A stretch of 64,000 nucleotides of DNA from Arcicella rigui (GTDB lineage: Bacteria; Bacteroidota; Bacteroidia; Cytophagales; Spirosomataceae), in NCBI RefSeq assembly GCF_034929435.1, contig NZ_JAYFUM010000019.1, positions 1 through 64,000 on the forward strand, read 5' to 3'. Every line of letters begins with the position of its first letter. Position 1 is the first letter of the stretch. A program made the translations under genes and the position numbers. Below, piece by piece: positions 24,156-38,300 of this stretch. Under the pieces are notes generated by a model that was not told the origin of the DNA, made no database searches, and saw only the letters and a program-made list of their open reading frames with translations.

Positions 24156-25094
24156 TCAATACTTTCTCATTTCCTCCATGCCTTGTTCGTATCCGAGTAA
24201 TATCATACGTTTAATATCGTCTCGGTTAAAATCTTGAATGTCTATATTAAGATGTTCTTGTGGGCGAATGATTTTTAGTTTTATTCTTGATTCTCCTTTT
24301 AAAATGCCTGTTTCAATAGGCGAGCCATCGGCTGGTAAACATTCATTTCTAAACTCTGCCCAATCTAAATCTGCATTCAAACATTCGTTTACCGCAATGT
24401 CCATTACTCTATCTACCAAAGCCAAAAGGTTGCCATAAGGGAAATTTCCGCCGTCGATATTCCGAGTATGACAAGCCACGCAAATAATTTCGGTAGCACC
24501 GTCTTGTATCGCTTTTTTTACGGGTGCAACGTCTCGCATTCCGCCGTCCAAGAAAGCCATGTTGGCTTGTCCGCCGATATTTACAACGGGCATCAAAATC
24601 GGTATAGCCGAGGAAGCCATGATATAATCCAAGAAATGGTCGTAAGTTGGGTTAGCATACACAATATTTCCGTTGATAATATCTACCGCTCCAACTTTTA
24701 GTTGCACAGGGCTTGCATTGAGGTAACGCATCGAAATATTGTTATTTAATATTTCTCTGAGTGGCGTAGTATCTAATAGTCCTTCAAAGTTTCGGCGAAT
24801 GGCACTTAAACCCAGTTCATAAGTACCACGTCGGAGTGCCAAACAGTCAGGAGCGTAAATATTATTAATCCAAAAGTCACATAAATCTTTTGTTGCTTGA
24901 TTGTAGTCAATAAAGCCATTGGCATCTAACAATTGCCTTCCAAAATGATTGACTAAATAAGAGGCATTCATACTGCCTGCGGAGATACCATAGATGGCAT
25001 CAGGAGCAAAACCTTTTTCAAAAATTGCCTTTATTACACCCGTTTGATATGCCCCTTTTACCGAGCCACCAGCCAAAACTAAGATTTTACTCAT
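24156..25094 (-). CDS. Patatin-like phospholipase family protein
   Basis: This 312-residue protein has a patatin fold with a Ser-Asp dyad. The oxyanion loop is LAGGSVKGAYQTG (residues 7-19, a GGS variant of the common GGG). The nucleophile elbow is GISAGS (about 36-41), and the Asp lies in DGGMRDVAPV (about 179-188). No signal peptide, so cytosolic or membrane-associated. Family members hydrolyse acyl lipids; some bacterial ones are effectors in defence, but here it is separated from the ABC-3C operon by a repeat array and has a plain housekeeping-like appearance. Divergent from the polyprenyl synthase gene. Confidence 0.9.
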   Translation of the reverse strand: MSKILVLAGGSVKGAYQTGVIKAIFEKGFAPDAIYGISAGSMNASYLVNHFGRQLLDANGFIDYNQATKDLCDFWINNIYAPDCLALRRGTYELGLSAIRRNFEGLLDTTPLREILNNNISMRYLNASPVQLKVGAVDIINGNIVYANPTYDHFLDYIMASSAIPILMPVVNIGGQANMAFLDGGMRDVAPVKKAIQDGATEIICVACHTRNIDGGNFPYGNLLALVDRVMDIAVNECLNADLDWAEFRNECLPADGSPIETGILKGESRIKLKIIRPQEHLNIDIQDFNRDDIKRMILLGYEQGMEEMRKY

Positions 25095-25273
25095 ACTTAA
25101 ATAAAGATTGTTTTTAGGTTGTCAATTAAAATGAAAGTCTTTGAAAACTAACAATTTAGCTATATTAACAAATAAAATGATATTGAACAAAAAAAATAAT
25201 TTCAGGTTATTCATTAAGGCAAGGTACATTTTTTTAGAGAAAAGCGTAATTTGCATGACATTTGACAAACATT

Positions 25274-26248
25274 ATGAGCCTATCAATCAAAGAAATACAA
25301 GCTCCAATTGCGGCTGAAATGGAAGCCTTCGAAGGCAAGTTTCGCCAGTTTATGAAAACTAAAGTAATGTTGTTGGACACCATTATGAACTATATCGTCC
25401 AACGAAAAGGCAAGCAAATACGTCCGATGTTCGTGTTTTTGGCGGCAGGGGTATGCGGTGAAATCAATGAGCGTACTTATCGTGGTGCGGCACTGATGGA
25501 GTTACTTCATACGGCTTCTTTAGTGCATGATGATGTAGTGGATGATTCTAATTATCGCCGAGGTTTTTTCTCAGTCAATGCACTTTGGAAAAATAAAATT
25601 GCGGTTTTAGTAGGCGATTATATGTTTGCCAAAGCACTTTTATTATCAATCGACCATGACGATTTTGAACTATTAAAAATTGGCTCAACGGCTGTTCGTG
25701 AGATTTCAGAAGGAGAACTTTTACAAATCGAAAAAGCTCGTAGATTAGACATTACCGAAGATATTTATTTTGAAATTATTCGTCAGAAAACCGCTACTTT
25801 GATTGCCGCTTGTTGTGCAACAGGAGCAAGTTCGGTAGGAGCAGACCCAGAAACCATTGAAAAAGCACGTCTTTTTGGTGAAAAAGTAGGGATTGCTTTT
25901 CAAATTAAAGATGATTTATTTGATTATGGCGATGCAGAAATTGGTAAACCTTTGGGCATTGACATTAAAGAAAAGAAAATGACTTTGCCTTTGATTTATG
26001 CTTTGAACCAAAGTAATTGGAGTACCAAACGTCATATCATTAATTTGATAAAAAATGATTCTGAAAATCCGAAGAAAGTAGCCGAGGTAATTGATTTTGT
26101 AAAAAAATCAGGAGGTATTCAGTACGCTACACAAGTAATGCAAAATATTGTTGCCGAAGCACAAGCGATTTTAGAGTTTTTCCCTGAATCAATTTTCCGT
26201 ACTTCTCTTTCTGGACTTGTTCAGTTTACGATAGAACGAGCCAAATAA
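25274..26248 (+). CDS. Polyprenyl (all-trans) diphosphate synthase
   Basis: This 324-residue prenyltransferase elongates farnesyl- or geranyl-diphosphate with isopentenyl diphosphate to a long chain, for menaquinone side chains (IspB/octaprenyl-type). The first Asp-rich motif is in LVHDDVVDDSNYRRG, with KGKQIRPMFVF before it. A QI-like region (GELLQIEKARR) and the second Asp-rich motif IKDDLFDYGD (with GKPLGIDIKEKK after it) follow. Bacteroidota use menaquinone, so a menaquinone role is likely, but chain length cannot be read. The start at 25274 is used; the TTG at 25262 is less likely. A perfect 24-bp hairpin terminates it against the convergent giant gene. Confidence 0.9.
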   Translation: MSLSIKEIQAPIAAEMEAFEGKFRQFMKTKVMLLDTIMNYIVQRKGKQIRPMFVFLAAGVCGEINERTYRGAALMELLHTASLVHDDVVDDSNYRRGFFSVNALWKNKIAVLVGDYMFAKALLLSIDHDDFELLKIGSTAVREISEGELLQIEKARRLDITEDIYFEIIRQKTATLIAACCATGASSVGADPETIEKARLFGEKVGIAFQIKDDLFDYGDAEIGKPLGIDIKEKKMTLPLIYALNQSNWSTKRHIINLIKNDSENPKKVAEVIDFVKKSGGIQYATQVMQNIVAEAQAILEFFPESIFRTSLSGLVQFTIERAK

Positions 26249-26294
26249 GTAGTGATTGATGTTTTTATGATTAAAATACGTTGATTAAATTATA

Positions 26295-26348
26295 CTGTTT
26301 TAAAAACTAAAGGCTGTCTTTTCGGACAGCCTTTAGTTTTTAAAACAG
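26295..26348. terminator. Bidirectional terminator, perfect 24-bp stem
   Basis: CTGTTTTAAAAACTAAAGG...: arms at 26295-26318 and 26325-26348 pair perfectly around a TTTTCG loop. Poly-T appears on both strands. It separates the polyprenyl synthase gene from the giant gene, which end toward each other. Confidence 0.9.
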
Positions 26349-26352
26349 ATTT

Positions 26353-29300
26353 TTATTCCAACAAAATCTTTCCAGTACTTCTCAGCTCTTGGTTTTGAAT
26401 CAGGTAGAAATGATTACCTCTTCCGATGTCGCTGATTGAGATTTTAGTTTTCTTCACAAAGTTTGTTTCAAGCACTTTCTGACCAATACTGTTATAAAGT
26501 TGGAAAGTTGATTCACCTTCCAAATCTGTTTCAATATTAATTTCATTCGTTGCAGGATTCGGGAATACTTTAAAACCAAGGCTTGGTTCTGTTTGAATGA
26601 TTTCTTCTCTCACCGTTTTAGCCGCTTGAATCGGAGAGGTAGTTCCCGTCGTCAGTATTTCTGGACTTACTTTGATGGCATTACTTGCCGCACTGATACA
26701 GCCATTCACGGTACAAGTTGCGGTATAGGTAGTTGCCACCGTTGGGCTCACGGTGATACTACTCGTCGTTGCACCATTACTCCATTTGATTGAACCCGAA
26801 CAACCAGATGCTGTAAGCGTTGGTTTAGCCGAGGCTGGTAAATTGTCAGGGCTACAAGTCACACAAACGATATTTGATTTAATCGTTGGAGCAGTAGGTT
26901 TTGGATTCACAGTAATATATGTTATCGCACTTGAGTCACTTTTACAACCATTTTGAGAACAAATCGCTCTGTAAGCAGTAGTCTTACTTGGACTCACTGT
27001 GATAGCGATTCCTGTGAGTCCCCCTGTCCAATTCACCGTTCCACCAGCACAAGCCGAAGCCGTTAAGGTAGCACTGCTTCCTGCACAGATAGTAGCATTA
27101 TTTCTTGTTACTGTTGGGGTTGAGGGTTTAGATAAAACTGTAATAGTTGCTACCAATGAAGAATCACTCTTACAAGCATTGATTGTACAGAGTGCTTTAT
27201 AAGTAGTGGTTTTGGTAGGAGTAACCGTTACAGAACTACCCGTCAATCCACCCGTCCAAGAAACCGTACCCGAACAACCTGTTGCAGTAAGAATAGCACT
27301 TGTACCCAAACAAATAGAAGCATTGTTACTTTTAACCGTTGGCGTTGCAGGTTTAGGATTAACTGTAATAGTTGTTACCAATGAAGAATCACTCTTACAA
27401 GCATTGATTGTACAAAGAGCTTTGTAAGCAGTGGTTTTGTTAGGTGTTACTGTTACAGAATTTCCTGTTAATCCACCCGTCCAAGTAACCGTCCCCGAAC
27501 AACCTGTTGCGGTAAGAATAGCACTTGTCCCCAAACAAATAGAAGCATTATTACTTTTAACCGTTGGAGTTGCAGGTTTAGGATTAACTGTAATTGTTGT
27601 TACCAAAGAAGAATCACTCTTACAAGCATTGATGGTACAAAGAGCTTTGTAAGCTGTGGTTTTGGTAGGTGTTACTGTTACAGAATTTCCTGTTAATCCA
27701 CCTGTCCAAGAAACCGTACCCGCACAACCTGTTGCAGTAAGCACCGCACTTGTTCCCAAACAGATAGAAGCATTGTTACTTGCAACGGTTGGAGTTGTAG
27801 GTTTAGGATTAACTGTAATTGTTGTTACCAATGAAGAGTCACTTCTACAAGCATTGACGGTACAAAGAGCTTTATAAGTAGTGGTTTTTGTAGGAGTAAC
27901 CGTTACAGAACTACCTGTTAAACCACCCGTCCAAGTAACTGTCCCCGAACAACCTGTTGCAGTAAGCACTGCACTTGTCCCCAAACAAATAGAAGCATTA
28001 TTACTTGCTATGGTTGGCGTTGCAGGTTTAGGAGTTACCGTAATCGTTGTTACCAAAGAAGAATCACTCTTACAAGCATTGACAGTACAAAGAGCTTTAT
28101 AAGTAGTGGTTTTTGTAGGAGTAACCGTTACAGAACTACCTGTTAAACCACCTGTCCAAGAAACTGTACCCGAACAACCTGTTGCGGTAAGCACCGCACT
28201 TGTACCCAAACAAATAGAAGTATTGTTACTTGCAACCGTTGGCGTTGCAGGTTTAGGGTTAACCGTAATAGTTGTTACTAATGAAGAGTCACTTTTACAA
28301 GCATTGACAGTACAAAGAGCTTTGTAAGCAGTGGTTTTTGTAGGAGTAACTGTTACAGAATTTCCTGTTAAACCACCTGTCCAAGAAACTGTACCCGAAC
28401 ACCCCGTTGCCGTAAGCACCGCACTTGTTCCCAAGCATATTGAAGCATTGTTACTTGCTACTGTTGGGGTTACAGGTTTTGGTGTTACTGTAATCGTTGT
28501 TACCAAAGAAGAATCACTCTTACAAGCATTGACAGTACAGAGAGCTTTGTAAGCAGTGGTTTTTGTAGGAGTAACTGTTACAGAACTACCTGTTAAACCA
28601 CCTGTCCAAGAAACCGTACCCGCACAACCTGTTGCGGTAAGCACTGCACTTGTTCCCAAACATATAGAAGCATTATTACTTGCTACGGTTGGCGTTGCAG
28701 GTTTAGGAGTTACCGTAATCGTTGTTACCAAAGAAGAATCACTCTTACAAGCATTGACAGTACAAAGAGCTTTGTAAGCAGTGGTTTTTGTAGGTGCTAC
28801 TGTTACGGAACTACCCGTTAAACCACCTGTCCAAGAAACCGTACCCGCACAACCTGTTGCAGTAAGAATCGCACTTGTTCCCAAGCATATAGAAGCATTA
28901 TTACTTGCTACGGTTGGCGTTACAGGTTTAGGAGTTACCGTAATAGTTGTTACCAATGAAGAATCACTTTTACAAGCATTGACAGTACAGAGGGCTTTAT
29001 AAGTAGTGGTTTTAGTAGGAGTAACCGTTACGGAACTACCTGTTAAGCCACCCGTCCAAGTAACCGTACCAGTACAACCCGTTGCGGTAAGCACTGCAAT
29101 GTTTCCCAAGCATATAGAAGCATTGTTACTTGCTATGGTTGGCGTTGCAGGTTTAGGGTTAACCGTAATCGTAGTAGCTGTACTTGAATCACCCTTACAA
29201 GTATTGATGGTACAAAGAGCTTTGTAAGCAGTGGTTTTTGTAGGAGTAACTGTTACAGAATTTCCTGTTAAACCACCTGTCCAAGAAACTGTCCCCGAAC

Positions 29301-32300
29301 AACCTGTTGCAGTAAGAACCGCAATGTTTCCTAAACAAATAGAACCGTTATTACTTGCAACAGTTGGCGTTGCAGGTTTAGGAGTTACCGTAATAGTTGT
29401 TACCAAAGAAGAATCACTCTTACAAGCATTGACAGTACAAAGAGCTTTGTAAGCAGTGGTTTTTGTAGGTGTTACCGTTACAGAATTTCCTGTTAAGCCA
29501 CCCGTCCAAGTAACCGTCCCAGCACAACCTGTTGCAGTAAGCACTGCACTTGTACCCAAGCAAATAGAAGCATTATTACTTTTAACCGTTGGCGTTGCAG
29601 GTTTAGGAGTTACCGTAATAGTTGTTACCAAAGAAGAATCACTTCTACAAGCATTGATGGTACAAATAGCTTTGTAAGCAGTGGTTTTAGTAGGAGTCAC
29701 CGTTACAGAATTTCCTGTTAAGCCACCTGTCCAAGTAACCGTACCCGCACAACCTGTTGCAGTAAGAATCGCACTTGTTCCTAAACAGATAGAAGCATTG
29801 TTACTTGCTATGGTTGGCGTTGCAGGTTTAACTAAAACAGTGATAGTCATAGCTGTACTTGAGTCACTTTTGAAACCATTGATGGTACATAAAGCTTTAT
29901 AAGCTTTTGTGGTAGTAGGCGATACAGTGATAGAAGTACCCGTCAAGCCACCAGTCCAAGTTAAAGTTCCTCCTGCACAAGCACTGGCAGTTAAGGTGGC
30001 ACTACTTCCTTGACAGATACTGGCGTTATTGGCTGTTATGACAGGGACAGTTGGCGTTACCGTCAGCGTAGCATTTACATAATTGAAGGTATAATTCTTG
30101 GCTGATGCCCCAGAAACTGTAATTGGATAAGCTCCAACGACTGAATTATTGGTAGCTGTTGTACTGATGGTGGGTTGACTTGTTAAAACACTTTGAGTTT
30201 CAGTATTCACAAAACCTTTCATAGTAAAGGTCAATGTTGGGTTGGCAGTCCCTACTACCTTACTTTTATTATCAGCGGTAATGGTGACAATAGCTGGATT
30301 GACAGTTAAGCTTTGACTTACATTTTTGGCAATATCATAATATAAACTTCCTGTTTGCGATGCAGTGATAGTCGCTGTTCCAACTTTGAACACTCTAATT
30401 TTTCCTGAGACAATTTTGGCAACAGTGGTGTCGCTACTACTATAAGTAATCGGGATAGTAGCATTTGTACTAACCGCACCAAGACTTATGTCAGCTGAAC
30501 CATAAGTAACAGGAGTTAAAGGATTGAAAGTAATGGTCTGGGTAGCGGCACGGATAAACTTAATGCTGTATGTTTTAGTCGTTTTGCCATCTTGTGCTAA
30601 AACTGTAAATACTATGTTATTATCTCCTTCTTTCAACGGAATTGTTGCAGCGTTAGTGGCAACACCGTTAATACTTAAACTGGCGTTGATATTTGAGACA
30701 ATTGCAGATACATTTATCGAGCTAATGGCATTGGAAACATTGGCTGTATAATTCACTTTCAATGAATCAAAAGCTGGGCTTAGCGTGCCATTACTCAACA
30801 CAATACTTTTTAAATTAGCATTATTTGATTTTGGAATGATGGCAATATTTACCGTGGTGGTAGCTGGACCGGCTCCGTTATAGGCTGTAACAGTGTAATT
30901 TGTAGCAGGAGATAATACTTTTGAAATACCGCTAATATTTCCTGTACTTTCATCAAAATTAAGTCCATTTGGCAAAGCTGGATTGATTGTATAGCCAGTA
31001 AGATTTATTTTTCTAATGACGTTATTTCCACGGTCAACAACCAATAAATTTCCAAAATTATCTATCGAGATAGCTTGTGGATTATTAAAGACAGATTCAG
31101 TTCCAACACCGTTGATGAAACCACTATTTCCACTTCCAGCAATGGTACTTACCAATCCACCAGTACTGATTTTTCTGATTAGATGATTGCCTTTGTCTGT
31201 AACATATAAATTCCCTTTGATGTCTGAACAGATACCTGTTAAATTACTAAAGCTTGCTAAAGAACCTTGTCCATCCGCAAATCCAGAATAGTTGCCGCCT
31301 GCAATTGTGGTAACAACTCCAGTTGGGCTTATTTTTCTAACCTTATTATTTTCAGTTACATAAATATTATTAGAAGGGTCTGTTGTAATGGAAGTAATTC
31401 TTTCAAACCCTGCTGCTGTACCGGTGCTATCAACCCAGCCATAATAGCCTGAACCTGCTAAAGTACTAACTACACCAGCAGAGGTAATTTTAAGTATTTT
31501 ATAATTATTGACATCAGCAACGTAGAGGTTGTTATTTTTATCAATAGCAATTTTCATTGTATAACTGTTAGTAGATGATAAGTCTGCCACTGTACTTACT
31601 GTACCTGAAGGAGTTATTTTCTGAATAAGTGTATTATTGGCAAAATATATACTACTACTTCTGTCAACAGCAATATCAGTGATATAACCATATTGTACAG
31701 GCGTAGGGAAAGGACTGACAATACCAGAAGCACTTATACGTCTGATAGTATTTCCTGCATCTACCACATAACTATTGTTGTAAGGGTCTGTTACGATTCC
31801 TGTAAAATCATAATCTAACTGAAAAGTGGCATCTTTGGCAGCTCCATTAACTCGACCAATCGAACCATTACCAGCATAAGTACTGGTTGATTTAAAAATA
31901 CCTGATGGTACAATTCCTCCTTTATTAGTTGCCTGAAGCACTGGAATATTCACACCAATATTATATACTTTTGGTGTAGGATAAGTAATGGCAGGCAGTG
32001 TAGGAGTGGCTGGAGGTGTTGCAGTACCCGTCACTGCAATATTCACTGTTGTAGAACTACTACCTCCACTATTATAAGCAGTGATTGCATAGTTTTTGGC
32101 AGCAGTTGCTTTCAATGGTATGCCAGAAATTGAGCCAGAACTTGCATCAAAGATTAAACCATCAGGAAGTACATCTGTCATGGCATAACCCACAGTGGCT
32201 ACTTTTTTAATACATCGGTTAACATTTGAAGCATCAGTAATAATAATATAACCCTTATTATCTATCGTTATATTCTTCGGATAAGATAAAACTGCTTGAG

Positions 32301-35300
32301 TTCCTATGCCGTCTCTTGAACCATCAGTACGATTACCAGCTAAAGTTGATACGACTCCATCAGCAGTAATTTTTCTGATAACATGATTATAATAATCGCA
32401 TACATAAATATTTCCAAAGGAATCGGCTGTTAATTGTTGAGGATAATAAAAGCTTGCTTCCTTTCCTTTTCCATCCTGATATGTTTGATTACCACTGCCC
32501 GCTAAAGTACTTACTATTCCAGCAGGTGTAATTTTACGAATGGCATTATTGCCTGATTCTGATACAATCACATTTCCATTAGCATCTACTGTAATACCGA
32601 TAGGATTATAAAGTTCTGCGTCAGTACCAGTTCCATCTTTAAAACCTCGATTTCCACTTCCTGCAAAAGTTGATACTGTTCCCGTTGAACTAATTTTACG
32701 AATCACGTGATTGTAATAATCTGCGACATATACATTTCCAAAATTATCCAATGCAATGCTTGAAGGTCCATTGAAAGTTGCATTACTGGCTTTCCCATTG
32801 GATAATCCAGCCGAACCATTTCCTGCCAAGGTACTTACGAGTCCAGAAGGAGTAATTTTACGAATGAGGTTATTTCCTGCATCTGCCACATATAAATTAC
32901 CAGATGCATCTAAAGCTAATCCTTGAGGGTTGTAAAAAGAGGCTTCAATTCCTTGTCCATTCGTATTTCCTGGTTGACTGTTATTCCCAGCAAATTGACT
33001 GTAATATCCAGCTTCATTTATTTTATAGATAACATTACCTCCTGTAATGTAGATAACCTTTCTTATACTATCATAAGCGATTCCTTGTGGAGGATAATAA
33101 CCAGGATAATCCTGTTTCAAAATAAGTGAACTTACCTGTCCGAAAGCCACTTGTGGAATTGCTCCTCCACTATTTTTAGGACTGAGGGGACTAATGCTTG
33201 CACCAGCTACATAAGATTTTGGTGTTTCGTAGCTAATAATAGGTGCTTTTGCAGTAGGTTGTTTTACTGGAATCGTTCCTGTTAAAGTAATATTCACGGT
33301 GGAACTACTACTTCCACCTGTATTGTAGGCTGTAATAGTATAATTGGTAGCCGCTTGAGCAACCAAAGGAATACCCGAAATACTTCCAGTATTTTCATCA
33401 AATTCTAAACCAGTTGGAAGAGTAGGAGAGATGTTATATCCACCTGTTGAAACAGTTCTGATGCCTAAGTCTAAATCGTCGCCAACATATAAATAGCCTT
33501 GTGCATCTATACCAATTTTTGAAGGATAATAAAAACGTGCAGTTGTGCCGACACCATCAACAGTTGCAGCAGTACCATCACCTACAAAGTTGGTAACAAC
33601 ACCTGTTGGTGTAACTTTTCTAATAACATGGTTACTTGATTCAGTTATATATAAATTTCCTAAAGCATCAATAGCAATGTCATCAGGATTATAGAAACGA
33701 GCAGTTACACCTGTTCCGTTATCTGTTCCTGCATATCCATTTCCTGCTAATGTACTCACAGTACCATCTGGGGTGATTTTACGAATCGAATGATTGCCTT
33801 TATCAACTACTAAAACATTCAAGTTTCCGTCAATAGCAAGTTTTACAGGATTACTGAATTTAGCTAAAGTACCTTTTCCATCAGCAAAACCTTCTTCTCC
33901 ACCTGCCAGTGTTGTAACAATGCCTGTGGGAGATATTTTACGAATAGCATGATTTCTTTGGTCTGCAACATATACATTACCAAATCTATCAACAACTACT
34001 CCACTTGGAAATTTGAAACTTGCCGACGAGGCAATGCCATCTTGTTTCCCTGCTGTTCCATTCCCTGCTAAAGTTGTCACTACTCCTGCTGGTGTTATTT
34101 TACGAATACGATTGTTTTCAGCATCGGCAACATAAAGATTTCCATTCATGTCTATCGCCAAACCTTCAGGTAAATTAAAGCTGGCTTCTGTACCTTGTCC
34201 ATCTGCGTTTCCACGAGTACCGTTACCTGCCAAAGTACTCACAACTTTAGCACTACTTATTTTTTGGATATTATGTTCATCAATATAATAAGTAAGCTTA
34301 CGAACGCTGTCTATGGCAATTCCTTTACGGGCTCTTACGTACTTGTAGTATATATCGGTTCTTCCATAAAAATCTTTTGTGATAGCTCCGCCTGTATTAG
34401 TTTGTTGTAATGGCGTAATAGCCGTACCAATAGGATAAGTTTTTGGACTTTGATACTGAATCGCAGGAGCTTTTACTGTTGATGTTTGTGTCGGAATTGT
34501 CCCAGTAGTAGCAATGTTAAAGGTAGTTGTGCTACTTCCGCCTACATTATAAGCTGTGATATTATAATTAGTGGCTGTTTTTGCTAATAATGGGATTCCA
34601 GTAATGTTACCAGTACTTTCGTCAAATATCAAACCTGCTGGTAAATCAGGAGTGATAGTGGTATAACCAACTGTTGAGACTTTTCTTGCTCCATTGCTAT
34701 CGCCGATGAATAAATACCCTTTATTGTCAATAGCGATACTTGCAGGATTACTAAAACGAGCATCTTTGCCAATACCATTGATATAACCATAAGTACCATT
34801 TCCTGCTAATGTTGATACTGTACCATCTGGGGTGATTTTACGAATTGTATGGCTATAAAAATCTGCCACATATAGATTCCCAATAGCATCAATAGTTAAT
34901 TCTTCTGGATTTGAAAAACTTGCGGCTGTTCCTTTCCCATCAATGTATGCGGCTGTACCATTTCCAGCAAAAGTAGAAACGGTTCCGTCTGGTGCAATTT
35001 TCCGAATGACATGATTGTTTTTATCAGCCACATATAAATTTCCCCCCAAACCGACCACTACACCAGCAGGATATGAGAATTGTGCTTCGGTACTTGAACC
35101 ATTTTTAAACCCATCCGTTCCATTTCCTGCGAAAGTTGAAACGATACCAGAAGCAGAAATTTTCCGAATAACATGATTATTTTTATCCGCTACATATAAA
35201 TTACCGTAATTATCTAAACTAATACCTGTTGGATAATTAAAATTTGAATTTACTTTATTGCCATTCACAAAGCCAATACTCCCACGACCTGCATAAGTAG

Positions 35301-38300
35301 ATACAATTCCATCAGGTGTTACTTTACGAATGATATGATTACCAAGATCACACACATAAATATTACCATTAGCATCAAGTGCTAAACTTGTTGGACTATT
35401 GAAATAGGCATTATCCCCTTCACCATCCGCAAAACCATAGCTCATATTTCCAGCAAGAACACTTATTTTCCCACTGGCACTTATTTTTTTAATCTGATGG
35501 TCATCTATGAAATAGGTAATGTTACGAGTAGTATCAACGATAATTCCTTCTCTCATATCCAAACCTTCCATTATCGTTGAGGTTTGTCCATAATAATCTT
35601 TTGGTATAAGTCCACCCGTATTTCCCAAAGCTAAAGGACTAATATTAGTACCAACAGGATAGGTTTTTGGGCTTGGATATTTGATGATAGGAGCTTTTAC
35701 AGAAGGAGTTTTTACAGGAATTGTCCCTGTAAAAGTCATGTTAAAAGTGGTACTACTACTTCCACCTCTGTTGTAAGCCGTAAGAGTATAATTAGAGGCA
35801 GTTTTAGCAACTAATGGTGTTCCTGAGATACTTCCTGTACTGGCATCAAAAGATAATTCTTGCGGTAATGCGGGTGTAAAAAGACTATAACCAATGGTTG
35901 ATACTTTTTTGAAACCATAATTATCATTTACTATTAAATACCCATTTTTATCAATCGAAATGGCACTTGGTCCATAAAAACGTGCATCAGTACCAATGGC
36001 ATCTAATGAACCATAAGAAGTGTCATCTCCTGCAAGTGTAGTTACTACACCAGACGTTGATACTTTTCTGACTGAGTGGCTATAGGATTGGGTGAAATAT
36101 ACATTTCCAATGGCATCTGCTACAATTTTTTGAGGACTGTTTAATCTTGCGTTTGAACCTGTGCCATCCAAATAACCAGCCGAACCATTTCCAACAAGTG
36201 TTGTAACGACACCCGTTGAAGTAATTTTACGGATAACATTATTAAATTGATCGGCTACATATATATTACCCAGTAAATCTACTGTAATGCCAGCAGGAGA
36301 GCTAAATGTTGCATTGCTGCCTGTTCCATTATTATATCCAACGCTTCCATTACCTGCTAAGGTTGTTACCACTCCAGCAGGAGTAATTTTTCGTACACTA
36401 TTATTACCAATTTCTGTAACATACAAATTACCATAAACGTCAATTGTAATATCTGAAGGATACGTAAATCTTGCAGCAGTTCCTGTTCCATTTTGGAAAC
36501 CATTATTACCGCTTCCAGCAAAGGTGCTTACTAAACCTGAAGGAGTAATTTTACGAATGGCATGATTCCCCAAATCTGCCACATAAAGATTTCCCTTAGT
36601 GTCAATCGTTAATCCTTGAGGTTGATTGAATCGAGCCTCAGTACCTTGTCCATCGGTTAGTCCTGTTGCACCTTCAAAACTTCCCGCTACAATCTTATCA
36701 TTACCATTTTCTATCTTTCGAATCGAACTGTTGTCGATAAAGTAAAGTATGTTTTGAACAGTATCAACGGCAAAACCCTTTGTGTTATATCCAGCATAGA
36801 AAGTATTTGTATTCCCATAAAATTCATTTGGAATTGCTCCTCCTGTATTGTTAAGGAAAGCTGTCATCGGAGTGCCAACTGAATACGTTTTAGGACTTGG
36901 GTAACTAATTACAGGAGCTTTAGGTAAAGTAATGGTGGGTGTTACTAAATTTCCAGTAATGGTAATATTTACATTGGTAGTTCGTATTCCTCCGCCATTT
37001 ATTGCGGTAATGGTGTAATTAGTAGCTGTTTGTGGGGTCGTTGGTTTTCCTGTAATTATTCCGGTAGAAGGGTCTAATGTCAAACCTGCTGGTAAATCAT
37101 TACTACTGTATCCGCTGAGTGAAATTTTACGAATAAGATTATTATCAGTATCTGCGACTAACAAATAATCTTGTCCATCTACACAAATACCTTTAGGAAG
37201 ACTAAAGCGTGCTTTAATACCATTGCCGTTTACTATACCAACGTTATAATTTCCTGCTAAAGTACTTACCGTACCATCTGGTAAAATTTTACGAATTATA
37301 TTGTTGCCCCAATCAGCCACATAAACATTTCCTAATTTATCAACACTAATGCCATAAGGAAGATTAAAGCTTGCAACCGTACCTCTTCCATCAATATTTC
37401 CAGTGTAAGGTCCACCAGCAAGGATTGACACTACTTGGTCTTTAGTAATCTTTCTGATAGCATTATGGTCTTCTGCTCCTTCGGTAACATATACATTTCC
37501 ATCCTTATCCACAGCCACTCCTTTGGGATAATAAAACGACGCACCTGTTCCTGTGCCATTTATAATGCCAGCAGAACCATTCCCAGCAAAAGTACTTACT
37601 TCACCAGAAGCTGTGATTTTACGAATCTTATGGTTGTTATAATCAGCAACAAATACGTTTCCAGAAGCATCAACGGCTAATCCTTTGGGAGCATTAAACC
37701 TTGCTGACGGACCCGTTCCATCTGTTGAATTAGATTCAAAAACATCTCCAGCAAAAGTAGTTACTACTCCACTTGGTGTGATTTTTCTGATGGCATGAGA
37801 ATTTTCTTCAGTCACATACACATTACCAGATTTATCTACTGCAATACCAACGGGTTTGAAAAAAGTAGCCTCTGAACCTGTGCCATTAAAGTAAGATGCA
37901 GCATCTATCTGTGGTTTTCCTGCTAAAGTAGAAACAATGCCAGAGGGGCTTATTTTTCTAATAAGCCCATTCCCGTAGTCTGCAACATACGTATTCCCGA
38001 ATACATCTACGGCTATTGCATTAGGTTTTGAAAATGAAGCATTGCTACTTATACCATTATTTGCTCCTGTTGTACTATTTCCTGCAAAAGTTGATACTTG
38101 TCCATAAGGGGTAGCAGGCACAGTTCCACCAGTGTTTTTAGGTACGAGTGGAGTAATGCTTGTTCCTGCCACATAAGTTTGTGGAGTAGCATAGCTAATG
38201 ATTGGTGCAGCAATGGCATTGGGTGTAGTAGCTGTGCCAGTGACCGTTATGCTAAAGTTAGCAGTACTGCTTCCGCCAAGATTATAACCAGTAATACTAT

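Noticed and set aside
23994..24200. 68-residue plus-strand frame with repeating HLVTRHIN/HLVISHVN motifs
   Set aside because: It is the translation of the 42-bp array (14 codons per unit), lacks start context and has no counterpart in the other array.
24156..25094. Patatin effector as part of the ABC-3C system
   Set aside because: Separated from the operon by the 42-bp array and about 750 bp, with the look of an ordinary lipase; the nuclease already fits the effector role.
27206..29902. Twelve 73-codon plus-strand frames, 225 bp apart, opposite the giant gene
   Set aside because: They are the antisense reading of the identical 225-bp repeats; the sense frame is a coherent domain array.
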